Source of the DNA: Zeimonas sp003577305
Lineage (GTDB): Bacteria > Pseudomonadota > Gammaproteobacteria > Burkholderiales > Burkholderiaceae_E
Reading direction: 5' to 3'
Assembly: GCA_030263385.1 (NCBI GenBank)
Contig: SZOX01000005.1
Coordinates: 1-64,000, forward strand
Length of the DNA stretch: 64,000 nt
This document shows positions 15,929-24,422 of this stretch, one piece after another. Position numbers and translations under genes: made by a program. A model generated the notes under the pieces. The model did no database searches, had not been told where the DNA came from, and worked only from the letters and a program-made list of their open reading frames with translations. Within the stretch, counting starts at the first letter, position 1. The number at the start of each line of letters is the position of its first letter.

Positions 15929-17116
15929 TCACCGAACCGCTTCGAGCGCGAGTGCAACCCCTTGCCCCCCGCCTATGCAAAGCGTCACCAGGCCACGGCG
16001 GACGCCGTCGCGTCGCATCGAATGCAGAAGCCGGGTGGTCAGCACCGCCCCCGTGGCGCCGATCGGGTGTCCATGCGCTATTGCGCCGCCCTCGACGTTC
16101 ACAACCTCCTCCGATAAACCGAGTTCCCTGGTGAGCGCGAGCGCGATCGCCGCGAACGCCTCGTTGATTTCCGCTCGCTCGATGTCTGCAAGTTGCCAAC
16201 CGGCTCGCTGCAGCGCCTGACGTACGGCTGGCAAGGGGCCGAGTCCGAACATGCCCGGCTCGACGGCCCCGACGCCGTACGCCACAAGGCGTGCCATCGG
16301 CTCCAGACCGCGTTTCTCGGCCCACGCGGCGTTGGCAACGATCAGCGCGGCCGCACCGGCGTTCAGGCCCGGAGCGTTGCCCGCAGTGATGGTGCCGTCG
16401 TTGCGGAAGGCCGGCTTCAACTTCGCGAGCGACTCGAGCGTCATATCGGGGCGGTTGTGTTCGTCCCGCTCGAAAACGACGCGTCCCTTGCGCGTCGGGA
16501 TTTCGACCGGCGCGATCTCCGCGTCGAACTTGCCCGCCGCCTGCGCGCCGCTGAATCGTGTTTGTGAACGCAGCGCCCAGCGATCCTGAGCCTCACGTGA
16601 GATCTCGAACTTCGAAACCAGGTCTTCGGTCACCCAACCCGAATGCTGGCCACTGAACGCATCGTTCAGTCCGTCGCGCAGCATGCTGTCGTGGATCTGC
16701 GCGTCCCCCATCCGGTAGCCCCATCGCCCGCCGTTCATCAGGTACGGCGACTGATCCATGTTCTCCATGCCACCGGCGATTGCACACTGGACGAAACCGA
16801 GCATGACTTCCTGCGCTGCCGTCGCAATGGCTTGTGCGCCCGATCCGCATACACGATTCACCGTCATCGCGGGGACTGCGTCTGCGATACCCGCCGCCAT
16901 CGCGGCCTGGCGCGCGGGATTCATCTTCGCGCCGGCCTGAACGACCTGGCCCATGACCACCGTATCGATGTCATCGCCGTTCAGGTTCGCTCTCGAGAGC
17001 ACCTCGCGAATCGCCATTGCACCGAGGTCGGTCGCGGGAACGTCTTTCAGCGCGCCGCCGTAGCCTCCGATCGCGGTGCGCACAGCTGCGCACAGGACCA
17101 CTCCAGGATTCGACAT
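15929..17116 (-). CDS. Acetyl-CoA C-acetyltransferase (thiolase)
   Basis: Protein of 395 residues, normal for degradative/biosynthetic thiolases that condense two acetyl-CoA to acetoacetyl-CoA or reverse this. It has the acylated Cys in 'TVNRVCGSGAQA' (C90), 'GGMENMDQSPYLM', 'NAGAAALIV', the His-bearing 'GGAIAHGHPIGATGA' and the second Cys in 'LVTLCIGGGQG'. The start at 17116 has AAGGAG at proper distance; the frame is open 50 codons further but those residues are not thiolase. It is divergent from the DUF2933 gene, and the shared promoter region carries two copper-type dyads. Acetoacetyl-CoA would feed PHB synthesis, and the DUF3141 protein downstream is a PHA-synthase relative. Confidence 0.93.
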   Translation of the reverse strand: MSNPGVVLCAAVRTAIGGYGGALKDVPATDLGAMAIREVLSRANLNGDDIDTVVMGQVVQAGAKMNPARQAAMAAGIADAVPAMTVNRVCGSGAQAIATAAQEVMLGFVQCAIAGGMENMDQSPYLMNGGRWGYRMGDAQIHDSMLRDGLNDAFSGQHSGWVTEDLVSKFEISREAQDRWALRSQTRFSGAQAAGKFDAEIAPVEIPTRKGRVVFERDEHNRPDMTLESLAKLKPAFRNDGTITAGNAPGLNAGAAALIVANAAWAEKRGLEPMARLVAYGVGAVEPGMFGLGPLPAVRQALQRAGWQLADIERAEINEAFAAIALALTRELGLSEEVVNVEGGAIAHGHPIGATGAVLTTRLLHSMRRDGVRRGLVTLCIGGGQGVALALEAVR

Positions 17117-17219
17117 CGAAAGCTCCTTCGCCGCTGTACCGGGAAGCAACGGCAGGCACAAGACGAAGGCCCGGTGAATCGATTGTCCTTCCTCGACCCG
17201 GCCCTGAGATGACCCCGGG

Positions 17220-17262
17220 ATTACTTCTATGTAACCCGCGCTTTGCATTACGGACATGTAAC
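17220..17262. promoter_or_regulatory. Tandem copper-type dyads in the thiolase/DUF2933 promoter
   Basis: ATTACTTCTATGTAAC (17220-17235) and ATTACGGACATGTAAC (17247-17262) both fit RTTAC-N6-GTAAY, with centres 27 bases apart. The same dyad lies before copR/efflux (52606), copA (53437) and the second copR (62946), so a CopR/CusR-type response regulator is the likely binder. The sites are about 104 bases from the thiolase start and 132 bases from the DUF2933 start, and could control both directions. Confidence 0.65.
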
Positions 17263-17393
17263 GCACGCGTCATCTGATCACCACTTCCTCAGCGTCATAC
17301 TGGCGCTAGCGGAATCGAGAACGACGATCGAACGCGACGTATTCGTGCAGTCCCAGGCCCGGTCGATGAAATCAAGCAGCAGGAAAGGCAATC

Positions 17394-17663
17394 ATGTCGA
17401 ACCGCTCACAACGAGATCCCGGTCGAGGCGAAAGCGGCCGACGTGCAGCCTCATGGGTGTTCTTCGGCTTCCTCGCCATTGGCGCCTTCTTCCTGTGGAC
17501 CGAACATCGCGCGCATCTGCTGGGCTGGCTTCCCTTCCTACTGCTTGCGCTGTGTCCGCTGATGCACTTCTTCCACGGGGGACATGGAGGTCATGGCGGC
17601 GGTAATTCCGGCTCGGACGCTTCGACGCGCTCTTCGTCGCAGCAACCGACACACAAGCACTGA
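17394..17663 (+). CDS. DUF2933 small membrane protein
   Basis: Protein of 89 residues. After a polar N-terminus there are two hydrophobic segments (about 20-38 and 44-62, 'SWVFFGFLAIGAFFLWTEHRAHLLGWLPFLLLALCPLMHFF') followed by a His/Gly tail ('HGGHGGHGGG', ending 'HKH') that can bind metal. This is the DUF2933 pattern, common in copper and other heavy-metal islands of betaproteobacteria. It opens a nine-gene run with gaps of about 21 bases or less. Function unknown. Confidence 0.87.
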   Translation: MSNRSQRDPGRGESGRRAASWVFFGFLAIGAFFLWTEHRAHLLGWLPFLLLALCPLMHFFHGGHGGHGGGNSGSDASTRSSSQQPTHKH

Positions 17664-17683
17664 ACACGCCAACGAGAACGAGC

Positions 17684-18343
17684 ATGTCCCACGACAACGT
17701 ACCGGCCTATGGACTGTGGTCCCTGGTAGTCATCAATTCGCTGGTGTTCATCATCTTCGCCTTCAGCTTCGCCAAGCCGCAGTCGAGCCGCGACTGGCGC
17801 TCCTTCGGCGCGTTCTCCGGATTCTTGGTCGCGTTGTTCGCCGAGATGTACGGCTTTCCGCTGACGATCTATCTGCTGTCGGGTTGGCTGGGCTCGAAGT
17901 TCCCCGGAGTCGACTTTCTGTCGCACGATGCCGGCCACCTGCTCGAGATGATGTTCGGCTGGCGCACAAATCCGCATTTCGGACCGTTTCACCTGTTGAG
18001 CGCGGTGTTCATCGGCGGCGGCTTCTGGCTTTTGTCGGCTTCGTGGACGGTGCTCTATTCGAGCCAACGCTCGGGAACGCTGGCAACGACCGGGCCCTAC
18101 GCGAGAATGCGTCATCCGCAATACGCCGGCTTCGTGCTGATCATGTTCGGCTTTCTGCTGCAGTGGCCAACGCTTCTCACGTTGGCGATGTTCCCGATCC
18201 TGTGCGTGATGTACCTGCGTTTGGCGCTTTCCGAGGAGCGCGAAGTCGAGCGGCGCTTTGGCGCGCAATGGCGTGAGTACGCGCAGCGTACCCCGCGCTT
18301 CTGGCCAAGGGTTGGCCCAATCGCCGAAGCAGGTTCCGCGTGA
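17684..18343 (+). CDS. Isoprenylcysteine carboxyl methyltransferase-like membrane protein
   Basis: Protein of 219 residues with several membrane helices and the C-terminal ICMT/PEMT-type motif 'GPYARMRHPQYAGFVLIMFGFLLQWPT' followed by 'EEREVERRFGAQWREYAQRTPRFWP'. That tail binds S-adenosylmethionine in the eukaryotic enzyme. Bacterial relatives are common in metal-resistance clusters beside DUF2933, but their substrate is unknown; bacteria lack the usual prenylated substrate. It starts 20 bases after the DUF2933 gene and ends 16 bases before the phosphoketolase-like gene. Confidence 0.88.
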   Translation: MSHDNVPAYGLWSLVVINSLVFIIFAFSFAKPQSSRDWRSFGAFSGFLVALFAEMYGFPLTIYLLSGWLGSKFPGVDFLSHDAGHLLEMMFGWRTNPHFGPFHLLSAVFIGGGFWLLSASWTVLYSSQRSGTLATTGPYARMRHPQYAGFVLIMFGFLLQWPTLLTLAMFPILCVMYLRLALSEEREVERRFGAQWREYAQRTPRFWPRVGPIAEAGSA

Positions 18344-18359
18344 AAGGGAGACAACGAGA

Positions 18360-20876
18360 ATGAGCACGATCCCGACCGATCGAACCGGGGATGTTTCCGA
18401 CGGCTCCCCGCCATTCCCGTACCGTCACGAAGCAGGTGCCTCGCTGCCGACGCATGAAATGCACCGCCTCGCGGCAGCGGCGGCGAGGGCACGACTGCGC
18501 GACGAAGACTTCGCACGGTGGACGAAGGGTTTCGGTGCGATACGTCACGACGATCAGACGCAGTTGCGCGTTCGTCGCCTGGTGCACGAGGTGGCACTGG
18601 AGCGCGAGCCCGCTGATGCGTCTGCCGACGTGTGGCGACTCTTCGCCGCCGCCGACCGCCTCGCCAGCGCAGCGATGTGGCTCGTCGTGCACATGAGCTA
18701 TGCCCGGAAGGTACGACTCGACGGAGAGCCTGTACAAGCCGGTGATTTCAAGAAGACGCCCGAGGGGCACGTCGGCGGATCGCTGAACATGGTCCCCGCA
18801 TACGTCGGTTATCTGCTCGCCAACGCGCTCACCGGGCGGACGCGTTCATGGCTGATGGGGCAGGGACACAGTGTTGCGGCCATCGAGGCCGTGAATGCGC
18901 TGACGAGCAACCTGCATCCCGAACAGTCAGCGCGCTACGACGTCTCCGATACGGGCCTTTCCCGCCTGTGCGCCGATTTTTACTCGTACGCGATCGACGC
19001 CGACGGCGAACCGGGCACGCCGCTCGGCAGTCATGTCAATGCGCACACGGCCGGAGGTCTCATCGAAGGCGGATATCTCGGTTTCGCCGAGCTTCAATAC
19101 GTGCACATGCCGATGCCGGGCGAAACGCTCGTCGCTTTCCTGAGCGACGGTTCGTTCGAGGAGCAACGGGGTGCGGACTGGGCTCCGCGCTGGTGGCGGG
19201 CGCAGGACACGGGGCTGGCGGTGCCGATCATGATCCTCAACGGCCGCCGCATCGAGCAGCGCAGCTCGATGGAACAGGATGGGGGCGTCGCCTGGTTCAC
19301 CGATCATTTGCGCCTGAACGGCTTTGACCCGATCGTCATCGATGGCACCGATCCCGCTGCCTTTGCATGGGCCATCCTGGAGGCGGAAGCACGCCTGGCT
19401 GCGTGCGCGGCCGCCGCCCACGCGGGTGCGCTCGAATATCCCGCCGCCCTTCACTACACGATTGCGCAGGCCCCCAAGGGGTACGGATTCCCCGGCGCCG
19501 GGACGAATCTTTCGCACAACCTGCCGTTGGGCGCGAACCCTGCGCTCGACGAGCAGGCGCGAACCCGCTTCAACGAGGCGGCACGAGAACTCTGGGTGCC
19601 GCCGGACGAGCTCTCGCAGTCGCTGCGCCGATTGTCCAATCACGAGTCGCAACGGCGCCCGTTGGAGCGCGACCACCCGCTCGCCGTGCGCGACGTTCGT
19701 TGCGAACCGGCCGAGCTGCCCTGGCGCGATGCGGATTCCTCAGCGACCCGATCGCCGATGAGCGCGCTCGACGACGCGTTCATCGCGCTCGCGCAAGCAA
19801 ATCCGACGTTGCGCGTGCGGATCGGAAACCCCGATGAATTGCGCAGCAACGGCATGGCTCGCACGCTCGAGCACTTCCGGCATCGAGTGGCCGAGCCGGA
19901 AGCGAACGTGCCGGAAGCGGTCGACGGCGCAGTAATTACCGCGCTCAACGAGGAGGCGGTCGTCTGCGCGGCGCTCGCCAACAAGGCGGGGCTGAATCTC
20001 GTCGTCAGTTACGAAGCGTTTGCGGTGAAGATGCTTGGCGCCATGCGTCAGGAGATGATTTTCGCTCGCGGCCAGGCGGCGGCGGGACGCCCACCGCGCT
20101 GGCTTTCGGTGCCAATCGTCGTCAGTTCTCACACTTGGGAGAACGGCAAGAATGAGCTGTCGCACCAGGATCCGACGTTATGCGAAGCGTGGATGGCCGA
20201 GCCCCCCGATCGTGCCCGGGTTGTATTTCCGCCCGACTGGAACGCGGCGCTCGCCTGCATGGATGCCTGCTACCGCACTCAGGGCCAGATATGGGTGATG
20301 GTCGTGCCGAAGCGACCCGTGCCGAGTGTATTGAATGAGGCGCAGGCTCGGCGACTTGCCGCACAAGGAATGTTGCGCCTGGTCGGCTCTGGTGCGTCCG
20401 AAGAGAAGCTCGTTCTGGTGGCGGTCGGCTCGTACCAACTCGTCGAGGTGCTTCGTGCATCGAAACGGTTGGCGCAGCACGCCGTGGCGCATGCAGTGGT
20501 CGTCGTCATCGAGCCCGGCAGATTCAAGACGCCGCACGACAGCGCCCAGGCCGGCGCTACCCTGACGGACGACGACCTCGCCGAGATGTTTCCCGAGCAC
20601 AGCGACGCGCGGATCGTTGTCTCGCACACGAGGCCTGAGCCGATCGCCGGCGCGCTTCGCCGGATCGACACCGGTCCGCGACGAACCTCGTACCTTGGCT
20701 TCATCAACCGCGGCGGAACGCTGGACACGTTCGGCATGTCGTTCGCGAATCGATGCACCTGGGCCCATGTGCTCGCGCGAGCGGCGGAGACGATGGGCGT
20801 TCCGTCGGAGAACTGGCTGGCGGCGCCCGAATGGGCTGCCGTGCAGGGGCACGGCGACCCGGAAACCTTGCGTTGA
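18360..20876 (+). CDS. Divergent phosphoketolase-family protein
   Basis: Protein of 838 residues, the size of xylulose-5-P/fructose-6-P phosphoketolase, a thiamine-diphosphate enzyme making acetyl phosphate plus glyceraldehyde-3-P or erythrose-4-P. The N-terminal domain has 'TPEGHVGGSLNMVPAYVGYL' where classical enzymes have GHWGTTPGLNF, then 'LMGQGHSVAA', 'GSHVNAHTAGGLIEGGYLGFAE' and 'LSDGSFEEQRGADWAPRWWRA'. The middle carries 'ALNEEAVVCAALANKAGLNLVVSYEAFAVKMLGA', 'TWENGKNELSHQDPTL' and the C-terminal part 'YLGFINRGGTLDTFGMSFANRCTWAH'. The altered GHxG motif puts it in a side branch, sometimes mislabelled as xylulose-5-P 3-epimerase, so the substrate is uncertain. The ATG at 18360 follows AAAGGGAGA. 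Confidence 0.85.
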   Translation: MSTIPTDRTGDVSDGSPPFPYRHEAGASLPTHEMHRLAAAAARARLRDEDFARWTKGFGAIRHDDQTQLRVRRLVHEVALEREPADASADVWRLFAAADRLASAAMWLVVHMSYARKVRLDGEPVQAGDFKKTPEGHVGGSLNMVPAYVGYLLANALTGRTRSWLMGQGHSVAAIEAVNALTSNLHPEQSARYDVSDTGLSRLCADFYSYAIDADGEPGTPLGSHVNAHTAGGLIEGGYLGFAELQYVHMPMPGETLVAFLSDGSFEEQRGADWAPRWWRAQDTGLAVPIMILNGRRIEQRSSMEQDGGVAWFTDHLRLNGFDPIVIDGTDPAAFAWAILEAEARLAACAAAAHAGALEYPAALHYTIAQAPKGYGFPGAGTNLSHNLPLGANPALDEQARTRFNEAARELWVPPDELSQSLRRLSNHESQRRPLERDHPLAVRDVRCEPAELPWRDADSSATRSPMSALDDAFIALAQANPTLRVRIGNPDELRSNGMARTLEHFRHRVAEPEANVPEAVDGAVITALNEEAVVCAALANKAGLNLVVSYEAFAVKMLGAMRQEMIFARGQAAAGRPPRWLSVPIVVSSHTWENGKNELSHQDPTLCEAWMAEPPDRARVVFPPDWNAALACMDACYRTQGQIWVMVVPKRPVPSVLNEAQARRLAAQGMLRLVGSGASEEKLVLVAVGSYQLVEVLRASKRLAQHAVAHAVVVVIEPGRFKTPHDSAQAGATLTDDDLAEMFPEHSDARIVVSHTRPEPIAGALRRIDTGPRRTSYLGFINRGGTLDTFGMSFANRCTWAHVLARAAETMGVPSENWLAAPEWAAVQGHGDPETLR

Positions 20877-20882
20877 ACCACC

Positions 20883-21515
20883 ATGGCCGATTCCGCGAAA
20901 CCTCCCGTTCCAGCGAAACCCATCGATCGACCCGATGCTTCGCGCCGCCGCATCACCTGGATGACGACCGGCGTCGGTGGCGCCGGAGTGGTCGCTGCCG
21001 GCGTTCCGTTCGTTGCGTCGTTCGCGCCGAGCGAACGCGCGAAGGCGGTCGGCGCGCCGGTTACGGCGTCGATCGCCGGCCTGCGGGAAGAGAAACTGAT
21101 GACCGTCGAATGGCGGGGAAAGCCGGTATGGATCCTTCGACGCAGTCCCGCTCAGCTGGAAAGCCTGCAGTCGCAGGAATTGCACGCATTGCTGGTCGAT
21201 CCGTTGTCGCACCGCGCCGAACAGCAGCCTCCCTATGCCTCGAATCCGTATCGTTCGATTCGTCCGGAGATCGGCGTCTACGTGGCGATTTGCACGCATC
21301 TCGGCTGTATTCCCACGTACCGCCCGGACGTCAACGCGCCCGACCTTCGTCCCCGCTGGCCGGGCGGCTTCTTCTGTCCGTGTCACGGCTCGTATTTCGA
21401 TCTCGCCGCCCGCGTCTATCGCAACGTGCCCGCGCCGACGAATCTGGTCGTTCCTCCGTACCGCTTCGTCTCCGACGCCGTCATAGAAATCGGCGTAGAT
21501 CCGAAATCCACTTGA
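20883..21515 (+). CDS. Rieske iron-sulfur protein, orphan
   Basis: Protein of 210 residues resembling the Rieske subunit of the cytochrome bc1 complex. It has a twin-Arg-like N-terminus ('SRRRITWMTTGVGGAGVVAAGVPFVASFAPS') acting as membrane anchor, a soluble domain with the two cluster motifs 'CTHLGC' (about 138-143) and 'CPCHGS' (about 162-167), and the usual C-terminal 'PAPTNLVVPPYRF'. It would move electrons from quinol to cytochrome c1. No cytochrome b or c1 gene is nearby, so it may replace the housekeeping subunit or serve another complex. It starts six bases after the phosphoketolase-like gene. Confidence 0.9.
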   Translation: MADSAKPPVPAKPIDRPDASRRRITWMTTGVGGAGVVAAGVPFVASFAPSERAKAVGAPVTASIAGLREEKLMTVEWRGKPVWILRRSPAQLESLQSQELHALLVDPLSHRAEQQPPYASNPYRSIRPEIGVYVAICTHLGCIPTYRPDVNAPDLRPRWPGGFFCPCHGSYFDLAARVYRNVPAPTNLVVPPYRFVSDAVIEIGVDPKST

Positions 21516-21522
21516 GGTAGTG

Positions 21523-22884
21523 ATGCAACTCGCTTTCCATGGCGCTGCCGGAACGGTCACCGGCTCCCGGACGCTGGTGACGCACGGGGGCCGCAATGTT
21601 CTCGTCGACTGCGGTCTGTTCCAGGGTTACAAGAACCTGCGGTTGATGAACTGGGACCCTTTCCCGTTCGACCCGGGCGCGCTTGAAGCGGTCGTCCTGA
21701 CGCACGCGCATCTCGATCATTCGGGAGCTCTTCCTCTTCTGTTCAAGCGGGGTTTCACCGGCCCCGTGTTCGCGACGCCGGCGACCATCGAGCTTTGCGA
21801 GATCCTGCTGCGCGACAGCGGGCGGCTGCAGGAAGAGGATGCCGAGTACGCCAATCGGCGCAAGACGTCGAAACACCGACCCGCATTGCCGCTGTACACG
21901 GAAGACGATGCGCAGCGATCCCTACGCCTGTTCCGAGCGCTGCCGTTCGAGGAGGAGCGAGAGATTGCGACCGGCATTCGCGTGCGGCTGCAGGGCGCGG
22001 GGCACATTCTCGGCGCCGCCTCGGTCCGGCTTTCGGCGAACGCCACCTCCGTACTGTTCTCGGGCGACCTCGGTCGACCCGATGACCCGATCATGAATGC
22101 ACCGGCCCCGATCGGAAAGGCGGATTACGTGGTCGTCGAGTCGACTTATGGAGATCGCCTGCACGAAGCGCAGGATGTCGAGGCGGTCCTCGGCGACACG
22201 ATACGACGCACGGCCGCACGCGGCGGGACCGTGCTCATCCCGGCCTTCGCCGTCGGTCGCGCGCAGTCGCTGCTCTACGCGATCTATCGCCTGAAGCAAA
22301 GGCGCGCCATTCCCGACCTTCCGGTTTTTCTGAACAGCCCGATGGCGATCGACATGACCGACATTTACCACCGGCATCGAGCGGAGCATCGATTATCCGA
22401 CGCCGAGTGCGCCGGCATGTGCAAAGTGGCGACGATGGTGAGGAGCGTCGAAGAATCGCGTGCGCTCAACGCGATGACGTATCCGGCCGTAATCGTCTCG
22501 GCCAGTGGAATGGCCACCGGGGGGCGCGTCCTGCATCATCTGAAGACACTCGCGCCCGATCGCCGCAACACGGTCGTCTTTGCGGGGTACCAGGCGGCAG
22601 GAACGCGCGGCGCACGGATGGTCGCTGGCGAGAGCAGCATCCGGATCCACGGACAGGACATCCCCGTGCGTGCAGAGGTGATGAGCCTGGAGGGCATTTC
22701 CGCGCACGCCGACGCCCGTCAGATCGTCCAGTGGCTCGCCACCGCGCAGCGTCCACCGCGCCGGGTATACCTGACCCATGGCGAACCGGGGCCAGCCGAC
22801 ACGCTGCGCCAGCGTATCGAACGCGAACTCGGCTGGGATGCCTACGCGCCGCGGCTCGGCCAGACGATCGAGGTCGAATCGTGA
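21523..22884 (+). CDS. Metallo-beta-lactamase/beta-CASP ribonuclease-like hydrolase
   Basis: Protein of about 453 residues in the CPSF73/RNase J-like MBL family. The zinc site 'LTHAHLDHSGALP' lies near residue 65, with further ligands in 'GAGHILGAASVRL' and 'LFSGDLGR'. The beta-CASP part has 'VESTYGDR', 'ILIPAFAVGRAQ'-like 'VLIPAFAVGRAQSLLYAI' and 'VSASGMATGGRVLHHL', and the tail ends with 'LEGISAHADARQIVQWL' plus 'VYLTHGEP'. Such enzymes cut RNA endo- or exonucleolytically; the target is unknown here. ATG 21523 is chosen over GTG 21520 for spacing from GAGGT. Its end overlaps the next gene by four bases. Confidence 0.9.
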   Translation: MQLAFHGAAGTVTGSRTLVTHGGRNVLVDCGLFQGYKNLRLMNWDPFPFDPGALEAVVLTHAHLDHSGALPLLFKRGFTGPVFATPATIELCEILLRDSGRLQEEDAEYANRRKTSKHRPALPLYTEDDAQRSLRLFRALPFEEEREIATGIRVRLQGAGHILGAASVRLSANATSVLFSGDLGRPDDPIMNAPAPIGKADYVVVESTYGDRLHEAQDVEAVLGDTIRRTAARGGTVLIPAFAVGRAQSLLYAIYRLKQRRAIPDLPVFLNSPMAIDMTDIYHRHRAEHRLSDAECAGMCKVATMVRSVEESRALNAMTYPAVIVSASGMATGGRVLHHLKTLAPDRRNTVVFAGYQAAGTRGARMVAGESSIRIHGQDIPVRAEVMSLEGISAHADARQIVQWLATAQRPPRRVYLTHGEPGPADTLRQRIERELGWDAYAPRLGQTIEVES

Positions 22885-24422
22885 GCGTGCGGCCTCTCGA
22901 TACGGTCGACGTGCCCTCGTCGGACGCGTTGCGTCTTCGAACCCTCGGCATCGATACGCACGACGAGCATGTCGTCTACATGCACCGCGACTGCCACGTT
23001 TGCCGCGCCGAGGGCTTCACTGCACTGGCACGCGTCGAAGTAAGGCTGCACGAGCGGCGAATCGTCGCTACGCTGAACGTCGTCGACTCCGATCTCGTCG
23101 GTGTGCATGAAGCGGGACTATCAACCAGCGCGTGGCGGGCGCTGCAAGCGAGCGATCGGGAGTCGGTGTGGGTATCGCACGCGCCCACGCTCGACTCGCT
23201 GAGTGCGTTGCGCTCCAAGATCTACGGCAACCGCCTCGATGCTCGCGCGTTCGCGTCCGTCGTCGGCGATATCGCCTCGGGCAATTACGCGGATGTGCAC
23301 ATCGCCGCGTTCCTCAGTGCGTGCGCCGGCGGGCGCATGTCTCTGGAGGAGACCGTCGACCTCACCCGGGCGATGGTCGGCGCCGGTGACATCCTTTCGT
23401 GGGGGAAGACTCCGATCGCGGACAAGCACTCGGTCGGCGGTCTGCCCGGCAACCGCACCACGCCGATCGTGGTCGCGATCGTGGCTGCGGCCGGGCTGAC
23501 GATTCCCAAGACGTCGTCGCGCGCGATCACTTCGCCGGCAGGTACGGCCGACGTCATGGACGTGCTTACCCGCGTCGACCTCGACACGCGCGAGATGCGC
23601 GAGGTCGTCGACCGCGAAGGCGGTTGCCTCGTCTGGGGCGGCGCGATCAATCTGAGCCCGGCCGACGACATCCTGATCCGGGTTGCACGCCCGCTGGACA
23701 TCGACGGCGACGCGCAGCTTGTCGCCTCGGTGCTGTCGAAGAAGATCGCCGCCGGTGCGAGCCACGTCCTGATCGACATGCCCGTCGGTCCGACGGCAAA
23801 GGTGCGCAGCGCCGGCGACGCGGATCGGCTCCAGGTGCTGCTCGAGCGGGTTGCCGCCGCTTTCGGGCTGCAGACAAGCGTGCAGCGTACCGATGGCAAT
23901 CAGCCGGTCGGTCGGGGAATCGGGCCGGCACTCGAGGCGCGCGACGTCCTCGCGGTGTTGCGTCGCAGCCCCGATGCACCGGCGGACTTGCGCAGTCGGG
24001 CGCTGAAGCTGGCCGCCGAGGTGCTCGAACTGTGCAGCGACAGCCCCGCGGGAACCGGCGAAGCACGAGCATCCAGCCTGCTCGACAGCGGTGCGGCATG
24101 GGCGAAGTTCCGGGCGATCTGCCAGGCACAAGGCGCGTTTCGCGAGCCCGATGTCGCGCCGTTGATCGACCCGATACCGGCGGGTCGGGTCGGACGCATC
24201 ACCGCCATCGATTGCCGCCGGCTCGCCCGCGTCGCGAAACTGGCGGGAGCGCCGAATGTTCCGGTGGCCGGTCTGGAGCTGCATGTCCGACTCGGTGACC
24301 TCGTGCAGCGCGATACGCCGCTGCTCACGCTGCATGCGCGAGCACCTGGGGAGCTGGCCTACGCGAAGCGGTACCTCGCCTCGCATCCTGTCGTCTCGCT
24401 CGACCCAGTGGAGGCATCATGA
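22881..24422 (+). CDS. AMP/thymidine phosphorylase family protein
   Basis: Protein of 513 residues from a GTG overlapping the previous stop (GTGA). It has an N-terminal extra domain of about 85 residues, as in archaeal AMP phosphorylases, and then the phosphorylase fold with 'IYGNRLDARAFASVVGDI', 'WGKTPIADKHSVGGLPGNRTTPIVV', 'SSRAITSPAGTADVMDVL' and 'GGCLVWGGAINLSPADDILIRV'. AMP phosphorylase splits AMP and other NMPs with phosphate to base plus ribose-1,5-bisphosphate; thymidine phosphorylase acts on nucleosides. The extra domain and the GLPGNR/TSPAGTAD motifs favour the AMP type. It is overlapped by the PRPP synthase-like gene, so the two products probably work together on phosphoribosyl compounds. 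Confidence 0.88.
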   Translation: MSVRPLDTVDVPSSDALRLRTLGIDTHDEHVVYMHRDCHVCRAEGFTALARVEVRLHERRIVATLNVVDSDLVGVHEAGLSTSAWRALQASDRESVWVSHAPTLDSLSALRSKIYGNRLDARAFASVVGDIASGNYADVHIAAFLSACAGGRMSLEETVDLTRAMVGAGDILSWGKTPIADKHSVGGLPGNRTTPIVVAIVAAAGLTIPKTSSRAITSPAGTADVMDVLTRVDLDTREMREVVDREGGCLVWGGAINLSPADDILIRVARPLDIDGDAQLVASVLSKKIAAGASHVLIDMPVGPTAKVRSAGDADRLQVLLERVAAAFGLQTSVQRTDGNQPVGRGIGPALEARDVLAVLRRSPDAPADLRSRALKLAAEVLELCSDSPAGTGEARASSLLDSGAAWAKFRAICQAQGAFREPDVAPLIDPIPAGRVGRITAIDCRRLARVAKLAGAPNVPVAGLELHVRLGDLVQRDTPLLTLHARAPGELAYAKRYLASHPVVSLDPVEAS

